Below are positions 1 to 8,769 of a DNA stretch of 64,000 bases, in pieces. This stretch comes from Desulfococcaceae bacterium (GTDB lineage Bacteria; Desulfobacterota; Desulfobacteria; Desulfobacterales; Desulfosalsimonadaceae), in NCBI GenBank assembly GCA_030145385.1, contig JAQYVU010000003.1:62001-126000 (forward strand), in the 5' to 3' direction. The notes beneath the pieces were generated by a model. It was not told the origin of the DNA. It did no database searches and saw nothing but the letters and a program-made list of their open reading frames with translations. The position numbers and the translations under genes were made by a program. The first letter of the stretch is position 1. Each line of letters starts with the position of its first letter.

Positions 1-1322
1 CAGCCGCACTCTTTGGGGGTGTTCAGCATTGGTTATCTTATTTATATCCCGGACTCAAATCAAAAGGTCTGGATGTGTGTGTTGGCGTTGTAGAGGGTCC
101 TAATTTTAACAAACCGGAACCATTTATTAATGAATTTAAATATGAAAATTGGACGATTATTAAATGTTTAACATGTACGCCTGAGGGGCGGGCACGCGCT
201 GTGATGAAAGCTCTTCTTGCTCAAAACCCGGATCTTGTACTCGGGGTTAATATTGCTGATACATACGAAGGTTGTCTTCGGGCACGCACAAAAGGCTGGC
301 ATGGCAAGGTCGCAATGACTCTGCATGGCATCGAAGCAGATTATTACGATGATATTAAAAGGACAAAGCATGTTCTTGATGCCGTTGTTTGCACAAACAG
401 GCTTACATGTAAGATTGTAGAAGATGTGGCTGCATTTGAAAAATCAAAAATATTTTATGCTCCCTATGGCGTATTAATCCCTGATAGCCCGAATGCTCTT
501 GCTACAATCAGTAAAAAAAAAGAGATCGTCGTTGCGTATTCAGGTCGTCTTGAACAATCCCAAAAAAGAATCCATGACCTTCTCAAAATTTTTAATAAAT
601 TAGATGAAAAAAATGTTTCTTATAAGCTATTAATAGCAGGTTCAGGGCCTGAGGAAATCCAATTACGAAATGCGTTTAAAACGCATATACAAAAAGGAAA
701 AGTCAAATTTTTAGGAAAACTGGTGCCAACGGAATTGGGAGAAAAACTTTATTTGCAGGCAGATATATTGATTATCACTTCATTGTGGGAAACAGGTCCA
801 ATTGTAGCATGGGAAGCGATGGCTCATGGATGTGTTGTTGTCAGCTCGGAATACATTGGTTCAAAAGCTGAAAATGCATTAATTCATAAGCGTAACTGCA
901 TGAAATTCCCTATAGGAGATACAAAAAAAGCGGCTGAAGTTATAGAAGCACTTTTTGACACCCCTGAACTTTTCGTGCGATTGAACAGCGAAGGATTAAA
1001 ACTTGTTAACAACCGCTATTCAAGATCCAAATCAATTGAGGCCTGGATAAATGTTATTGATAAGCTGCTTGACTTACCTCCAAATAAGGCGCTGACAGAA
1101 AAATACTGGCGTCATATCCCACAAGGCCGCCTTGATAAATTCTTGGGGTGTTCCCTGGCAGAAACGGTAAGACTGATTTTAGTCAAAAAATTTATGAGTA
1201 AAGGACCAGGTTCTGAATGGCCGCATGCTTACAGCAAGATCCCACCGTATTCAGAACAATTTTTTAGTGAGGTTTCACAGATTGAAAATCAATTAGAAAA
1301 CGAGCATAAATGTGACGAATAA
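1..1322 (+). CDS. GT4-family glycosyltransferase, 5' end outside the window
   Basis: Retaining GT-B sugar transferase, probably building the exopolysaccharide repeat unit from a nucleotide-sugar donor in the cytoplasm. An in-frame GTG lies at 75, but the frame stays open to the left edge and encodes a normal GT4 N-terminus (GGVQHWLSYLYPGL, then GLDVCVGVVEG). The gene therefore begins upstream of the window and GTG 75 is not the start. The donor-site segment AYSGRLEQSQKRIHDL begins near nt 536, and the GT4 E-x7-E signature lies in WETGPIVAWEAMAHG near nt 786. About 100 residues follow the catalytic domain, a little long for the family. Its 3' end overlaps the next gene by 11 nt, so it is co-translated with the cluster. 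The exact sugar cannot be deduced. Confidence 0.85.
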   Translation, partial: AALFGGVQHWLSYLYPGLKSKGLDVCVGVVEGPNFNKPEPFINEFKYENWTIIKCLTCTPEGRARAVMKALLAQNPDLVLGVNIADTYEGCLRARTKGWHGKVAMTLHGIEADYYDDIKRTKHVLDAVVCTNRLTCKIVEDVAAFEKSKIFYAPYGVLIPDSPNALATISKKKEIVVAYSGRLEQSQKRIHDLLKIFNKLDEKNVSYKLLIAGSGPEEIQLRNAFKTHIQKGKVKFLGKLVPTELGEKLYLQADILIITSLWETGPIVAWEAMAHGCVVVSSEYIGSKAENALIHKRNCMKFPIGDTKKAAEVIEALFDTPELFVRLNSEGLKLVNNRYSRSKSIEAWINVIDKLLDLPPNKALTEKYWRHIPQGRLDKFLGCSLAETVRLILVKKFMSKGPGSEWPHAYSKIPPYSEQFFSEVSQIENQLENEHKCDE

Positions 1323-2352
1323 TATACGTCACATATTAGGTACGTTTGTTTTTGACTGGCCCCGGTTTTTGTGGTGCTTAAGGCTGTGGAGTCAAAACGG
1401 CTGGATCTATATGAAGAATCGAAATGACGATTTGGATATCTGTGAAAAAGGGATTAAATGCAATTGGGAATTCACTCGTCCACTTCATTTATGCAATGTT
1501 TTTCCTTTTACATCATCAATTATGCTGAGCAAAGCTTTACAACAATATCCAATATCAACAGCAAGTCATCCGGCTTACATTTCAAATTCAAAAATATGCT
1601 CGAATGAAAAATATGCTCCTGATGTCCCTGAAGTAAGTTTTCTGATCGGTCATCGTGGTATTCAAAGGCTCCTGCACTTATTATTGACGCTAAAGACGAT
1701 AGCGGCCCAGAAAGGAGTCTGTTTTGAGTGTATTGTGGTGGAGCAGGATAATGAGCCTTTGATTGAGAATCAATTACCCTCCTGGGTTCGTTATATTCAT
1801 TCACCTTTGCCGGAAAAAGATATGGCTTACTCACGCAGTCGGGCTTTTAATGTCGGATCACTATCAGCCTGTGGCAGTATCCTGATTTGTCATGATAATG
1901 ATATGCTGATTCCAGAGTCCTATGGCAAAGAAATCTTTTCCAAAATAAAAAAAGATGGTTACGAGGCGATTAATCTTAAACGATTTATTTTCTACACCAA
2001 TGAGAAATCTGCTCATAATATCTTCAGAAGCGGAAGCATTACAAATAAAGTGATCTGTGAAAAGGTTATAGAAAATTTGGAAGCAGGGGGCAGTTTTGCG
2101 ATTACCCAAAAATCCTTTTTCCATATCGGGGGGTTTGATGAGGAGTTTATCGGTTGGGGTGGAGAAGATAATGAATTCTGGGATCGCTGTTTGACTTTAA
2201 AGGTCTGGCAACATACATACATGCCAATCATACACCTTTGGCATCCATGGCAAGTTTTAAAATATGATACGAGCAATCCCACTACTAAATTATTGGAAAA
2301 TAAAAGGCTTGTCCCTTCAGAGAAAAGGATTCGCCTGTTGAAAAATGGCTGA
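1312..2352 (+). CDS. GT-A glycosyltransferase (galactosyltransferase-C-like)
   Basis: Predicted inverting GT-A sugar transferase of 346 residues. It starts at GTG 1312 inside the end of the previous gene. The first ~105 residues (WPRFLWCLRLWSQNGW region) match no family I recognise. The catalytic domain starts near residue 108 (EVSFLIGHRG). The metal/donor motif is HDND near residue 193. The acceptor-side motif GGFDEEFIGWGGEDNEFW near residue 273 is typical of the C-terminal half of galactosyl/N-acetylgalactosaminyl transferases such as chondroitin polymerase. The stop overlaps the next ATG by 8 nt. Substrate unknown. Confidence 0.75.
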   Translation: MTNNIRHILGTFVFDWPRFLWCLRLWSQNGWIYMKNRNDDLDICEKGIKCNWEFTRPLHLCNVFPFTSSIMLSKALQQYPISTASHPAYISNSKICSNEKYAPDVPEVSFLIGHRGIQRLLHLLLTLKTIAAQKGVCFECIVVEQDNEPLIENQLPSWVRYIHSPLPEKDMAYSRSRAFNVGSLSACGSILICHDNDMLIPESYGKEIFSKIKKDGYEAINLKRFIFYTNEKSAHNIFRSGSITNKVICEKVIENLEAGGSFAITQKSFFHIGGFDEEFIGWGGEDNEFWDRCLTLKVWQHTYMPIIHLWHPWQVLKYDTSNPTTKLLENKRLVPSEKRIRLLKNG

Positions 2353-3319
2353 ATTGGTTTCGACAATAATTCCGGTTTACAATCGGGCTTTTTTTCTTAA
2401 AGAGGCAGTTGATAGTGTGCTTTGCCAGGTATATCGTCCTATTGAAATTATTATCGTGGATGATGGATCAACGGATACAACCAAAGAAACGATTGACGAT
2501 TTGGTTTTAAAGTATCCGGACATTATCAAAGCAGTTCATCAGGATAACGGGGGGCCGGGCAAAGCCAGGGAAACCGGCCGCCAGTTAGTAAAAGGTAAAT
2601 TTATTCAATATCTTGACTCTGATGATATTTTATTGCCGAATAAATTTAAAGATCAGGTCCAGGCATTCGAAAAAAATCCAGGCTGTGGCATTGCATATGG
2701 TCAAACACGGCTGGTGGATGAAAATAATGACATTCTTGAAGCCCCTTACAAGGAAACCGGAAACAATCACTTCTTTCTTTTTCCAAAATTGTTGACCTTG
2801 CGATGGTGGAATACCCATACTCCTTTGTATAGAAAAAGCGTTTGTGATCGTATCGGCCAATGGCAAAGTATGCGAATGGGGGAGGACTGGTATTATGACG
2901 CGAGCGCAGGAGCGCTAAGAATAAAACTGATTAATTGTCACTCTTATGTTTCCCATCACCGGCAACACAATTCCGAGAGGTTAACTACCGGTGGCATGGA
3001 TATTAATAAACTGGAAAATATCGCTAAACTTCTACCGTTTCTGAACGCATGCGCATTTGAGGCGGGAGTCCCTGAAAATGATCCGGAATGGTACATTCAT
3101 TATTGCCAGGTGTTTCTGGAAATGCGACGGACAGCAGATGCCGGTCTCAAAGACCAGAGTGAAAAGTTATTTGAACTTCTGAAAGAATCCTCTAAACAAC
3201 AAATAATATCGAAAGCAATCGCCTACAGGCTTGTTAAAAAAATAATCGGGCCGCATAAAAGTAATCAATTTTATGATATGGCAGCCTCATTGAAACAATG
3301 GATAAAGAATATAATCTGA
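2345..3319 (+). CDS. GT2-family glycosyltransferase
   Basis: Cytoplasmic or membrane-associated GT-A transferase of 324 residues. The N-terminus has the classic GT2 pattern: STIIPVYNRAFFLKEAVDSV, then IIIVDDGSTD. The DxD-type metal site is YLDSDDILLP near residue 95, and the acceptor-side ED motif is MRMGEDWYYDA near residue 180. The C-terminal ~100 residues are helical and family-variable. The ATG lies within the end of the previous gene, so translational coupling is likely. It is one of three consecutive GT-A enzymes (1312-4273), which suggests sequential additions to one repeat unit. Specificity cannot be read from sequence. Confidence 0.88.
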   Translation: MAELVSTIIPVYNRAFFLKEAVDSVLCQVYRPIEIIIVDDGSTDTTKETIDDLVLKYPDIIKAVHQDNGGPGKARETGRQLVKGKFIQYLDSDDILLPNKFKDQVQAFEKNPGCGIAYGQTRLVDENNDILEAPYKETGNNHFFLFPKLLTLRWWNTHTPLYRKSVCDRIGQWQSMRMGEDWYYDASAGALRIKLINCHSYVSHHRQHNSERLTTGGMDINKLENIAKLLPFLNACAFEAGVPENDPEWYIHYCQVFLEMRRTADAGLKDQSEKLFELLKESSKQQIISKAIAYRLVKKIIGPHKSNQFYDMAASLKQWIKNII

Positions 3320-3322
3320 TAA

Positions 3323-4273
3323 ATGAGTCCCGGGAATCCCATGATTTCAATCGTCATGAGCACGTATAATGATTCAGGGTATTTGTCTGAAACGATTGAC
3401 ACTGTGCTTGCTCAGAGCTTTATAGATTTTGAATTTATTATCATCAACGATGGCTCGCCTGATCCTGAAACCCAATTGATTATAGGTGATTACGCTGCGA
3501 AAGACAGCCGGATAAAAGTCATTAGCAAAGCAAATGAGGGGCTCACCAGGGCTTTGATTGATGGTTGTAATGACGCTAATGGGGAATATATTGCCAGAGT
3601 GGATGTGGGTGATATGATGTTGCCAAATCGCTTGCAACTTCAGAAAGAAGTGCTTGATGCATATTGGGATGTGGGGTTTGTTTCCTGCTGGACTGAATTT
3701 TGTGCACCTGAATGGGAGCTGATGTGGACGAATAAGGGAAAAACGGAAGTCAGTGTACCGGTTAATATGATACCGAAAAATTTGTACCAAGGCTTATCCG
3801 GTGATATTGCCCATCATGGCTCCGTCATGTTCCGAAAATCAATATATGAAAAAGTCGATGGATATCGCTGGCAGTTTTATTTAGGCCAGGATTGGGACTT
3901 ATGGTACCGAATGGCAGAGAAATCAAAATTTTATTTAATCCCGCAAGTGCTTTACAGGGTTCGTATTCTTCCTGATGGAATTAGCATGACTATGAAAAAG
4001 CGGCAGGATCAGATAGCTGAATGCTCAAAAGGTGCTTTTGTTGCCCGAATGCGGGGTGAAGATGACACCCCCTTCTTAACAAGAGCTTCTGAAATCAGAC
4101 CCTTAAAATATAAAAGCAAAAAGAAAAATGACTTGGAACCAGGGTATTATTTTATTGCTGAAAATTTACGGCATCGAGATAAACAGGGTTCAAGAAAATA
4201 TTTTTTTAAAGCCATCAATGAAAATTTATTCAGCATTCGTGCCTGGATACGTTTATGTCAGACATTTGTCTAA
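3323..4273 (+). CDS. GT2-family glycosyltransferase
   Basis: GT-A transferase of 316 residues, starting 3 nt after the previous stop. GT2 motifs are SIVMSTYNDSGYLSETIDTV and FIIINDGSPD at the N-terminus, and LGQDWDLWYRM near residue 190. The usual DxDD metal motif is altered to RVDVGDMMLP, which keeps two aspartates. An alternative start is the ATG six codons in (MISIVMS); nothing decides between them. About 200 nt without a convincing gene follow (4274-4474), so a sub-operon may end here, though no terminator hairpin was found. Confidence 0.85.
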   Translation: MSPGNPMISIVMSTYNDSGYLSETIDTVLAQSFIDFEFIIINDGSPDPETQLIIGDYAAKDSRIKVISKANEGLTRALIDGCNDANGEYIARVDVGDMMLPNRLQLQKEVLDAYWDVGFVSCWTEFCAPEWELMWTNKGKTEVSVPVNMIPKNLYQGLSGDIAHHGSVMFRKSIYEKVDGYRWQFYLGQDWDLWYRMAEKSKFYLIPQVLYRVRILPDGISMTMKKRQDQIAECSKGAFVARMRGEDDTPFLTRASEIRPLKYKSKKKNDLEPGYYFIAENLRHRDKQGSRKYFFKAINENLFSIRAWIRLCQTFV

Positions 4274-4474
4274 AAATGAGTCCTGCTCATCTAAGCCTAT
4301 TGTAATAAATAAGGTATAAATTGTAATGATAAATCATACAAAATGCTCTGTCTGCCAGTGTGTAAAAGCTTTTATTGCCGGGGAATATGCATTAAAGGTC
4401 CAAAGTCCGCCAATGAGTATTTAACAGGACGGATAAAGGAAATAAATGATCGCTATGTTCAATTTTGATTTTTC

Positions 4475-5269
4475 GTGAGAAAGAATATGATTATCAAAAA
4501 AAAATACCGGCTGATATGGTTTCAGCATTTCCACAAAGCAGCAGGAACTTCAATCGTCGATTTAGCTGAGGCTAATAATGAGAGGCTTTGGCTGAATCAT
4601 CAAAATGGCAATCCTATAGATAGTCGTGGCAATCAGATTGAGTTGTGGAAATATTCTGAGGATGAGCTGAGGCGCTTTATCAACCTGTGTGAGAAAGAGA
4701 GCATTACTTTTATTGCAACGGAGTGGGGGCTTCCATGCCTGCGTGTTCTCTCTGAAGACCATAGGGTTAAATTGATTACATGTCTGCGTGATCCTCTTGA
4801 CAGATTTGTATCAAATTTTTATTTTGATTTGTATTATGGATTTACGCTGGCAAGGAAATTAGAAGATTATGTGGCCACACGTGGCAGATCATTTACGATG
4901 TTCAATTATTATTGCAGGGTATTATCAGGTCATAACAACAGCCCCCATGATGTCAACGACGCAATATTTGCTCGGGCGAAAGATGCTCTGAGCAAATTTG
5001 ATATCTGTATTATTTTGCAAGAAGGGTTCATTGCGCTTGTAAAAGGGTTGGGATGGAAAGTTAATCAATTGCAATCAAATTCTTTAAATTTCAGTTTTAG
5101 GCATGCGTTAAGCTTAATTGCGAGAGGGGAAATGAGACTGTTGTTATACCGGTTATTATACCCGCGAAATAAACCGGAAGACGGTTTTGTGAAATATTTC
5201 AAAAGTGGGAATTTATGGGATCAAAATTTGTATAATGTGATTAAGGCGAATTCGGATTTACGGCTATGA
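4475..5269 (+). CDS. Sulfotransferase-like protein of the exopolysaccharide cluster
   Basis: Predicted PAPS-dependent carbohydrate sulfotransferase that would transfer sulfate to a sugar hydroxyl. Residues 14-24 read FQHFHKAAGTS, matching the 5'-phosphosulfate-binding loop of Sulfotransfer_2-type enzymes (H-x-H-K-x-x-G-T-S). CLRDPLDRFVSNFYFD near residue 107 matches the 3'-phosphate-binding segment (R-D-P-x-x-R-x-x-S). The length of 264 residues is normal. The start may be GTG 4475 or ATG 4487; no clear ribosome site separates them. Its place among glycosyltransferases suggests a sulfated exopolysaccharide. PAPS synthesis genes are not in the window. Confidence 0.78.
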   Translation: MRKNMIIKKKYRLIWFQHFHKAAGTSIVDLAEANNERLWLNHQNGNPIDSRGNQIELWKYSEDELRRFINLCEKESITFIATEWGLPCLRVLSEDHRVKLITCLRDPLDRFVSNFYFDLYYGFTLARKLEDYVATRGRSFTMFNYYCRVLSGHNNSPHDVNDAIFARAKDALSKFDICIILQEGFIALVKGLGWKVNQLQSNSLNFSFRHALSLIARGEMRLLLYRLLYPRNKPEDGFVKYFKSGNLWDQNLYNVIKANSDLRL

Positions 5270-5348
5270 ACTCTAATCGATGCGTCATGGTCATCATAAA
5301 TAGTTTATGATTCGAATTATTTAAAGAAAAATAAAGTAAAAATGAGTT

Positions 5349-6341
5349 ATGCTTTCAGTTATTATTCCAACTTATCACCGTGAAAAAGTACTTTGTGATA
5401 CCATTACAAGCCTTCTCGGATTGCCAGACAGTTATTATGAGTTGCTGGTTATGGATCAAACTCCGGATTATGAACCTGAAACAGTGACGGCATTAACCAA
5501 ATGGAATGAAAATGAGCAAATTCGATGGATTAAACTATTAAAACCTTCTATTACCGGTTCCATGAACCGAGGTGCGCTAGAAGCAAAAGGAGCTATTGTT
5601 CTCTTCCTAGATGATGATATTATCCCTTCAAAGAATTTGATAAAAGCACATCGAAATACTCATGAAATGAATCCTGATGCCTGGGTGGTGGTGGGTCAGG
5701 TGTTACAACCGAAAGACTGGAATCAAAAATCAGGCGGATTTGACGAATTGAAGAGGGGAAAAGAGCCGGATGTGGGTACGATAGCAGGCTTGGGAACTCA
5801 GAATGTGTGTTTGAAGCAGGATCTCGACTTTCAATTCAATGGTTCAAATCCTCGATATGTGACCAATGTAATGGCTGGAAATCTTTCTGTAAAGCGAGAT
5901 AAGTTTATCGAGGTAGGAGGTTTTGACGAGAATTTTTTCCCACCTGTTTCATATCGGTTTGAAACCGAATTTGCCCGGCGTATTATAAAAAAAGGCGGGA
6001 AGATAAGGTTTGCGCCGAAGGCATCCATCAGGCATCTTCGTGCATCAAGCGGCGGAACTCGTTCTCAGGGGAGCCATTTGACATCAATCAGTCCAATACA
6101 TGGCGTCGGAGATTATTATTACGCACTGCGTTGTGGAAAAGGGTGGGATAAATGGCTTTATATTTGTAAACGACCTTTCCGTGAAGTCCGGACAAAATTC
6201 CATTTAAAGCATCCCTGGTGGATTCCAGTGAAGTTAGTTGGTGAAATCAGGGCTTTTTTTCAGGCTGTTCAATTGAACAGAAAGGGACCCAAGCTGATAG
6301 ATACAAAAAGGCAGGGATTGTTTAGCAAATGTATAAAATAG
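5349..6341 (+). CDS. GT2-family glycosyltransferase
   Basis: GT-A transferase of 330 residues. It opens with LSVIIPTYHREKVLCDTITS. The usual DDxS is replaced by VMDQTPDY, as in a subgroup of rhamnosyl/galactosyl-type GT2 enzymes. The metal site is FLDDDIIPS near residue 90, and GGFDENFFPPVSYRFETEFA near residue 196 is the acceptor-side motif. No membrane segment is apparent. Its 3' end overlaps the next gene by 13 nt. The sugar is unknown. Confidence 0.86.
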   Translation: MLSVIIPTYHREKVLCDTITSLLGLPDSYYELLVMDQTPDYEPETVTALTKWNENEQIRWIKLLKPSITGSMNRGALEAKGAIVLFLDDDIIPSKNLIKAHRNTHEMNPDAWVVVGQVLQPKDWNQKSGGFDELKRGKEPDVGTIAGLGTQNVCLKQDLDFQFNGSNPRYVTNVMAGNLSVKRDKFIEVGGFDENFFPPVSYRFETEFARRIIKKGGKIRFAPKASIRHLRASSGGTRSQGSHLTSISPIHGVGDYYYALRCGKGWDKWLYICKRPFREVRTKFHLKHPWWIPVKLVGEIRAFFQAVQLNRKGPKLIDTKRQGLFSKCIK

Positions 6342-7516
6342 GTATTTTGGAAACTCACCCCATCCAATACAAAACACCCTGGTTTAGGCTTCTGCACAAA
6401 CATCCGGAAATTGACCTGATAGTTTTTTACTGCATGATTCCTGATGCAAAACAGCAGGGTGAAGGCTTTGGCGTTGAGTTTATGTGGGATACTCCATTGC
6501 TTGAAGGGTATAAGTATAACGTATTGAATAATATTGCGAAAGATTCGGGAACTGAACATTTTACAGGTTGTGATACACCTGAAATCTATAATTTGCTCAA
6601 TTCGTCCAATTCGCGGTTTGATGCATTTATCATTAATGGCTGGCATGTTAAATCCTGCCTTCAGACGCTTTGGGCATGTAAAAAAAATAAAATACCGTGT
6701 ATTATCCGTGGGGAATCCAATGACCTGAGGTATAGGGTATGGTGGAAGCAATTAATACATCGCCTTCTTCTAAAACAGTATGCTGCTTTTTTGAATATTG
6801 GTAAAAGCAATAAAACATTTTACGTTAACAACGGGGTATCTGAAGAAAAACTTTTTTTTGCTCCTTATTGTATAGATAATCTTTATTTTACGAAAATGGT
6901 CACTTCTCGTAAACCGGAAAGAGGTAACATTCGTTCAGCTTGGGGAATAAATCCTGGTGCATGTACATTTTTATTTTGTGGGAAATTTATCGATAAGAAA
7001 AGACCCCTTGATTTGATTCAAGCTTTTTTACTGGCATATGAGGCAGATAATAAACGTTCGTTGAACATGCATCTTTTAATGACAGGGGATGGAGAGTTGA
7101 AACAAGAGTGTGAACGTTTGGTTAACGAACATAACCTGCCTGTTACATTTACCGGATTTTTGAACCAGAGCGAACTTGCAAAGGCTTACCTTGTGGCCGA
7201 TTGCATGGTTCTGCCATCAGATAATGGTGAAACCTGGGGGCTTGTAATTAATGAGGGGATGGCTTGCGGACTTCCTGCGATTGTTAGTGATCAGGTCGGA
7301 TCTCATTTGGATCTGATTATTGAAAACCAGACCGGTGCGGTCTATCCTTGCGGTGAGGTTTACGCATTATTTGAGCTGTTGGCTGAATATGCAAATAATC
7401 CAAATAAGTTAAAAAGAATGGGGGCGGAAGCCAGGCACAGGATTGAATTATACTCATATGATGAAGTAGTGAAAGGAACAATTGATGCCGTCAAATGGGT
7501 ATGCCGCTCCATATAG
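6329..7516 (+). CDS. GT4-family glycosyltransferase
   Basis: GT-B enzyme of 395 residues. The N-terminal acceptor domain begins KIGILETHPIQYKTPWFR, a signature seen in GT4 proteins of polysaccharide loci. The donor domain has LFCGKFIDKKRPLDLI near residue 215 and the E-x7-E motif in GETWGLVINEGMACGLP near residue 300. ATG 6329 lies within the last codons of the preceding gene, indicating coupling. About 150 nt of gene-free DNA separate it from the next transferase. Confidence 0.88.
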   Translation: MYKIGILETHPIQYKTPWFRLLHKHPEIDLIVFYCMIPDAKQQGEGFGVEFMWDTPLLEGYKYNVLNNIAKDSGTEHFTGCDTPEIYNLLNSSNSRFDAFIINGWHVKSCLQTLWACKKNKIPCIIRGESNDLRYRVWWKQLIHRLLLKQYAAFLNIGKSNKTFYVNNGVSEEKLFFAPYCIDNLYFTKMVTSRKPERGNIRSAWGINPGACTFLFCGKFIDKKRPLDLIQAFLLAYEADNKRSLNMHLLMTGDGELKQECERLVNEHNLPVTFTGFLNQSELAKAYLVADCMVLPSDNGETWGLVINEGMACGLPAIVSDQVGSHLDLIIENQTGAVYPCGEVYALFELLAEYANNPNKLKRMGAEARHRIELYSYDEVVKGTIDAVKWVCRSI

Positions 7517-7670
7517 TCTGGCTTTATAAAAGTCTGGGAGATAGGCAGCAAATTTTTAAATCCAAAACGATAGAGTTTAATGCTGTCTGGTTCTTTTTGG
7601 AGTAGAATTTAGATAATTTATTTAATTTCTATGAAAAACCATAAAGAAATTGATTTGAAATACAAAAGTA

Positions 7671-8768
7671 TTGAAGCACAGAAATAACAGTAAGAATCTA
7701 TTCCTATCAACGGAATCTTTACGTCCGGGCAAAGGTGGGATTGCAAGAGTCGCCCGTCTCATGGCTAAGGTGATTATTGAAGAGCAAGGTCAAATGGTTA
7801 ATGACCTTAAAGCTCTTTCACTAAGTGATACATATCCAATGACTCAATTTGTTGAAAATGCGTTGACGACAAAAGGTTCTTATCTGAAGTATTTTTTATA
7901 TAATAATCTTGCAAGGGTGAAGTTCAATTATTTCCTTTATGATTTTTTGGGAGTTATGCGGTCGCATAACATTTTACCGTTTTTACCCAAAAGACCCTCA
8001 ATGGTCTGGGCACACGGTATTGAAGTGTGGCAAAATGCCAGGCAGTGCCATATCGAGAATCTTCGCAATGCAGATTATGTGCTCTTCAATAGTCATTATA
8101 CAAAAAAAAGGGTAGAGACTCTTCATGGTCAGTTGCGAAAATCACATGTTTGCTGGTTGGGGACGGAAACAGATGATGCCCCTGGTACAGTTGTTCCTTA
8201 TCATAATAGAAAACCGCTTGTGCTTATTGTGGCACGAATGGAGAAGGGGCGTGATAAGGGGCATCGAAGTTTGATCCGTTCCTGGCCGGGAGTGATTAAA
8301 AAAATTCCTGACGCCATGTTGAAGATTGTTGGTAAGGGCAATGACATGGAAAATATCAGGAAAATCGCTGATATGTCTTCTACCGGAAGCAGCATAGACT
8401 TTTTAGGATTTGTCAGTGATGAAAACCTTGAGGATCTTTATAAAAATTCACGGCTTTTTGTGATGCCGAGTCATGGCGAGGGGTTTGGCATTGTTTATAT
8501 TGAAGCCATGAGACATGGACTGCCGGTTATTGGTTCTGTTTATGATGCCGCTGCTGAAGTGATTTCGCATGGCAAAACAGGCTTAATAATTGATTCTGAA
8601 AAAAATGGCGAACTTGCAGGTGGGATTATTGAAGTATTGAGTAATAGAGAAAAAGCCAGGCACATGGGAGAACAAGGTTTTCTCAGGTGGCAAAAACATT
8701 TTAGCTATTCGTCATTCAAAGATCGTTTCGCTACTCATCTTGGCGCTTTTATTTCGAAAGATTCATAA
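7671..8768 (+). CDS. GT4-family glycosyltransferase, TTG start
   Basis: GT-B transferase of 365 residues. The glycine-rich N-terminal loop RPGKGGIARVARLMAKV (residues 18-34) and the donor-domain motifs VARMEKGRDKGHRSLI and HGEGFGIVYIEAMRHG identify GT4. The frame is closed by an in-frame TGA at 7656-7658 and the only start before the conserved loop is TTG 7671. A short ORF in another frame (ATG 7631, 18 codons) runs into this start and could be a leader. One stop nucleotide triplet and a single spacer base separate it from the next ATG. Confidence 0.85.
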   Translation: MKHRNNSKNLFLSTESLRPGKGGIARVARLMAKVIIEEQGQMVNDLKALSLSDTYPMTQFVENALTTKGSYLKYFLYNNLARVKFNYFLYDFLGVMRSHNILPFLPKRPSMVWAHGIEVWQNARQCHIENLRNADYVLFNSHYTKKRVETLHGQLRKSHVCWLGTETDDAPGTVVPYHNRKPLVLIVARMEKGRDKGHRSLIRSWPGVIKKIPDAMLKIVGKGNDMENIRKIADMSSTGSSIDFLGFVSDENLEDLYKNSRLFVMPSHGEGFGIVYIEAMRHGLPVIGSVYDAAAEVISHGKTGLIIDSEKNGELAGGIIEVLSNREKARHMGEQGFLRWQKHFSYSSFKDRFATHLGAFISKDS

Positions 8769-8769
8769 C

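Noticed and set aside
4326-4424. 32-residue ORF beginning MINHTKCSVCQC between GT2 and the sulfotransferase
   Set aside because: It resembles the first residues of a zinc-ribbon or methyltransferase N-terminus, but it is short, has no clear ribosome site and no continuation; treated as chance or a remnant.
7631-7688. Possible frameshift joining an upstream 18-codon ORF to the GT4 gene at 7671
   Set aside because: The GT4 protein has all N-terminal motifs from TTG 7671, so no missing sequence needs explaining.
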